Made by a program: the position numbers and the translations under genes. 5,213 bases of DNA from Candidatus Raymondbacteria bacterium RIFOXYA2_FULL_49_16 (GTDB lineage: Bacteria; Fibrobacterota; OXYB2-FULL-49-7; XYB2-FULL-49-35): assembly GCA_001789205.1 (NCBI GenBank), contig MFYT01000093.1, positions 1-5,213 on the forward strand. Direction: 5' to 3'. A model generated the notes under the pieces. The model did no database searches and had not been told where the DNA came from. It worked only from the letters and a program-made list of their open reading frames with translations. How positions within the stretch are numbered: position 1 is the stretch's first letter; each line of letters begins with the position of its first letter. Of the stretch, positions 4,529 to 5,213 are shown piece by piece.

Positions 4529-5003
4529 ATTTCCCTCCCCATAATTCTTCAGGTGTACAAATTACTGGAAGCCTATACCCAGCCTTGGTCGCTTCTAGAG
4601 CAAGATGGGAGCGAATAGTCGCGTTGGCTATGTGGGCACAGTTCCAGGTTAGCAGATACTCCATTTCATGCACCGTTGCTACGGCAATATGAAATGCATC
4701 GACCAAGGCTTTTTTAGGAATCACTCGGCTTGCCAGGAATTTTTGTACCAGGTCATTAACCTGACTGTCCACTTCCAGTATCCGCAATTCTTTCATGGTT
4801 TCCAGTCGAAGCTGGGCTGCCGAAAAATCTCCTGCTTTTGCCTCAGAAAAAACATACTCTGAAACAAACAAATCAAAATTCTTGCGTTGTTCATCCCACC
4901 ATGTTCGCGTCAATTGTTGATGGCTGGCAACAAGCAGATCCCTGCTCATCCGAGCAGTCAAATAGCTGATGATACTGGTTTCAATATAAACGGATTGTTT
5001 CAT
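4521..5003 (-). CDS. PIN-domain ribonuclease, VapC-like toxin
   Basis: This 160-aa protein is predicted to be a metal-dependent ribonuclease acting as the toxin of a type II toxin-antitoxin pair in the cytoplasm. PIN features are in order: first acidic site in VYIETSIISYLTAR (E8, where most PIN domains have D), second at SEYVFSEAKAGD (E54), third at DAFHIAVA (D102), then the TWNCAHIAN segment (N121) near the fourth site. Residues 20-45 (RDLLVASHQQLTRTWW) are typical of the subgroup with a YIETS start. Length is normal. ATG at 5003 has no Shine-Dalgarno site; the AT-rich stretch upstream could hold a -10 element on the minus strand. The gene precedes its partner, the reverse of the most common antitoxin-first order. 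RNA target unknown. Confidence 0.85.
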   Translation of the reverse strand: MKQSVYIETSIISYLTARMSRDLLVASHQQLTRTWWDEQRKNFDLFVSEYVFSEAKAGDFSAAQLRLETMKELRILEVDSQVNDLVQKFLASRVIPKKALVDAFHIAVATVHEMEYLLTWNCAHIANATIRSHLALEATKAGYRLPVICTPEELWGGKYV

Positions 5004-5029
5004 ACATTAAATATAACATATTTAGACTG

Positions 5030-5039
5030 GGGGTACCCC
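5030..5039. repeat. Perfect 10-bp palindrome ggggtacccc between transposase and PIN gene
   Basis: The palindrome lies 31 nt after the transposase stop codon and 27 nt before the PIN start. It may belong to the end of the transposable element or act as an operator for the toxin pair. Its position fits either, and nothing decides between them. Confidence 0.4.
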
Positions 5040-5069
5040 ACATCACGCAGGATAAATTCATTCACTCCA

Positions 5070-5213
5070 TCAGGCTGCCGCACGGTAATAATGATGATGC
5101 AGCCCGCCCAAGACAGGGCTTTTACAGATAGCCCCGCTGCTTTTTATCTCTGACGGTATCGGAATTTGCTGTTCTATTCCCTGATGGGGCCGTTGCGAAT
5201 TATAATGAATCAC
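5070..5213 (-). CDS. DDE integrase/transposase, C-terminal fragment (runs off right edge)
   Basis: The last 47 codons of a minus-strand gene are visible, ending at TGA (5070-5072). They read HYNSQRPHQGIEQQIPIP near the edge and end GGLHHHYYRAAA. The YxxxRPHQGI stretch is typical of the end of the retroviral-type integrase core (rve) in bacterial transposases, just after the catalytic glutamate, which would lie outside the window. The GGLHH-Y-RAA ending is one I associate with a group of stand-alone integrase-core transposases. It reads in the same direction as the PIN operon, 66 bp upstream of it. Completeness and IS family cannot be judged. Confidence 0.75.
   Translation of the reverse strand: MIHYNSQRPHQGIEQQIPIPSEIKSSGAICKSPVLGGLHHHYYRAAA

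Noticed and set aside
4178-4618. 146-codon plus-strand frame across the tRNA-like remnant and the antitoxin gene
   Set aside because: It runs antisense to the overlapping toxin and antitoxin genes and starts inside the tRNA anticodon arm; its translation has no recognisable protein pattern.
1-5213. CRISPR array
   Set aside because: No regularly spaced direct repeats of CRISPR length are present; the only close direct repeats are the two 14-bp copies at 4214 and 4246.

Overview
The window is an accessory, rearranged stretch of bacterial chromosome, built largely of mobile-element and conflict-system debris. The AT-rich gene starts without a clear Shine-Dalgarno site, the tRNA-Phe-type remnant and the style of the small genes suggest a Bacteroidota-like or related environmental bacterium. 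This taxonomic guess is weak: no core gene is present.

Left part (1-2549). Positions 1-252 hold, on the minus strand, 83 codons of the archaeo-eukaryotic primase domain of a TOTE-type conflict protein. The fragment is cut at its upstream side by a complete IS66-family insertion sequence (253-2549). The IS has near-perfect 20-bp terminal inverted repeats and the standard tnpA-tnpB-tnpC operon, all on the minus strand. The 8 bp outside the two ends do not match, and no upstream TOTE sequence lies beyond the right end, so the IS probably marks a deletion or recombination junction.

Middle part (2550-4020). Two overlapping minus-strand genes encode an acidic protein of a recognisable but unnamed hypothetical type (115 aa) and an unrecognised 121-148 aa protein. 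Divergent from them is a plus-strand gene for a protein resembling only sigma-70 region 2. It is preceded by a possible 22-codon leader ORF and by competing inverted repeats. Its reading frame ends at an A7 run, beyond which a second frame looks coding, so the gene may be frameshifted.

Right part (4021-5213). On the minus strand lie a partial transposase/integrase C-terminus at the window edge, then a PIN-domain toxin overlapping a small basic partner (a toxin-first toxin-antitoxin pair). These are followed by two 14-bp direct repeats that may belong to an IS end, and then a broken tRNA-Phe-like sequence. The tRNA remnant keeps its anticodon arm (GAA) and T arm, but its variable region holds a 28-nt GC-rich hairpin and its 3' flank is a GC-rich repeat block. 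A strong intrinsic terminator closes this minus-strand unit.

The most promising points are the interrupted tRNA-like/GC-repeat structure, the region-2-only sigma-like gene with its possible leader switch, and the IS-truncated TOTE fragment. No complete new system is visible.
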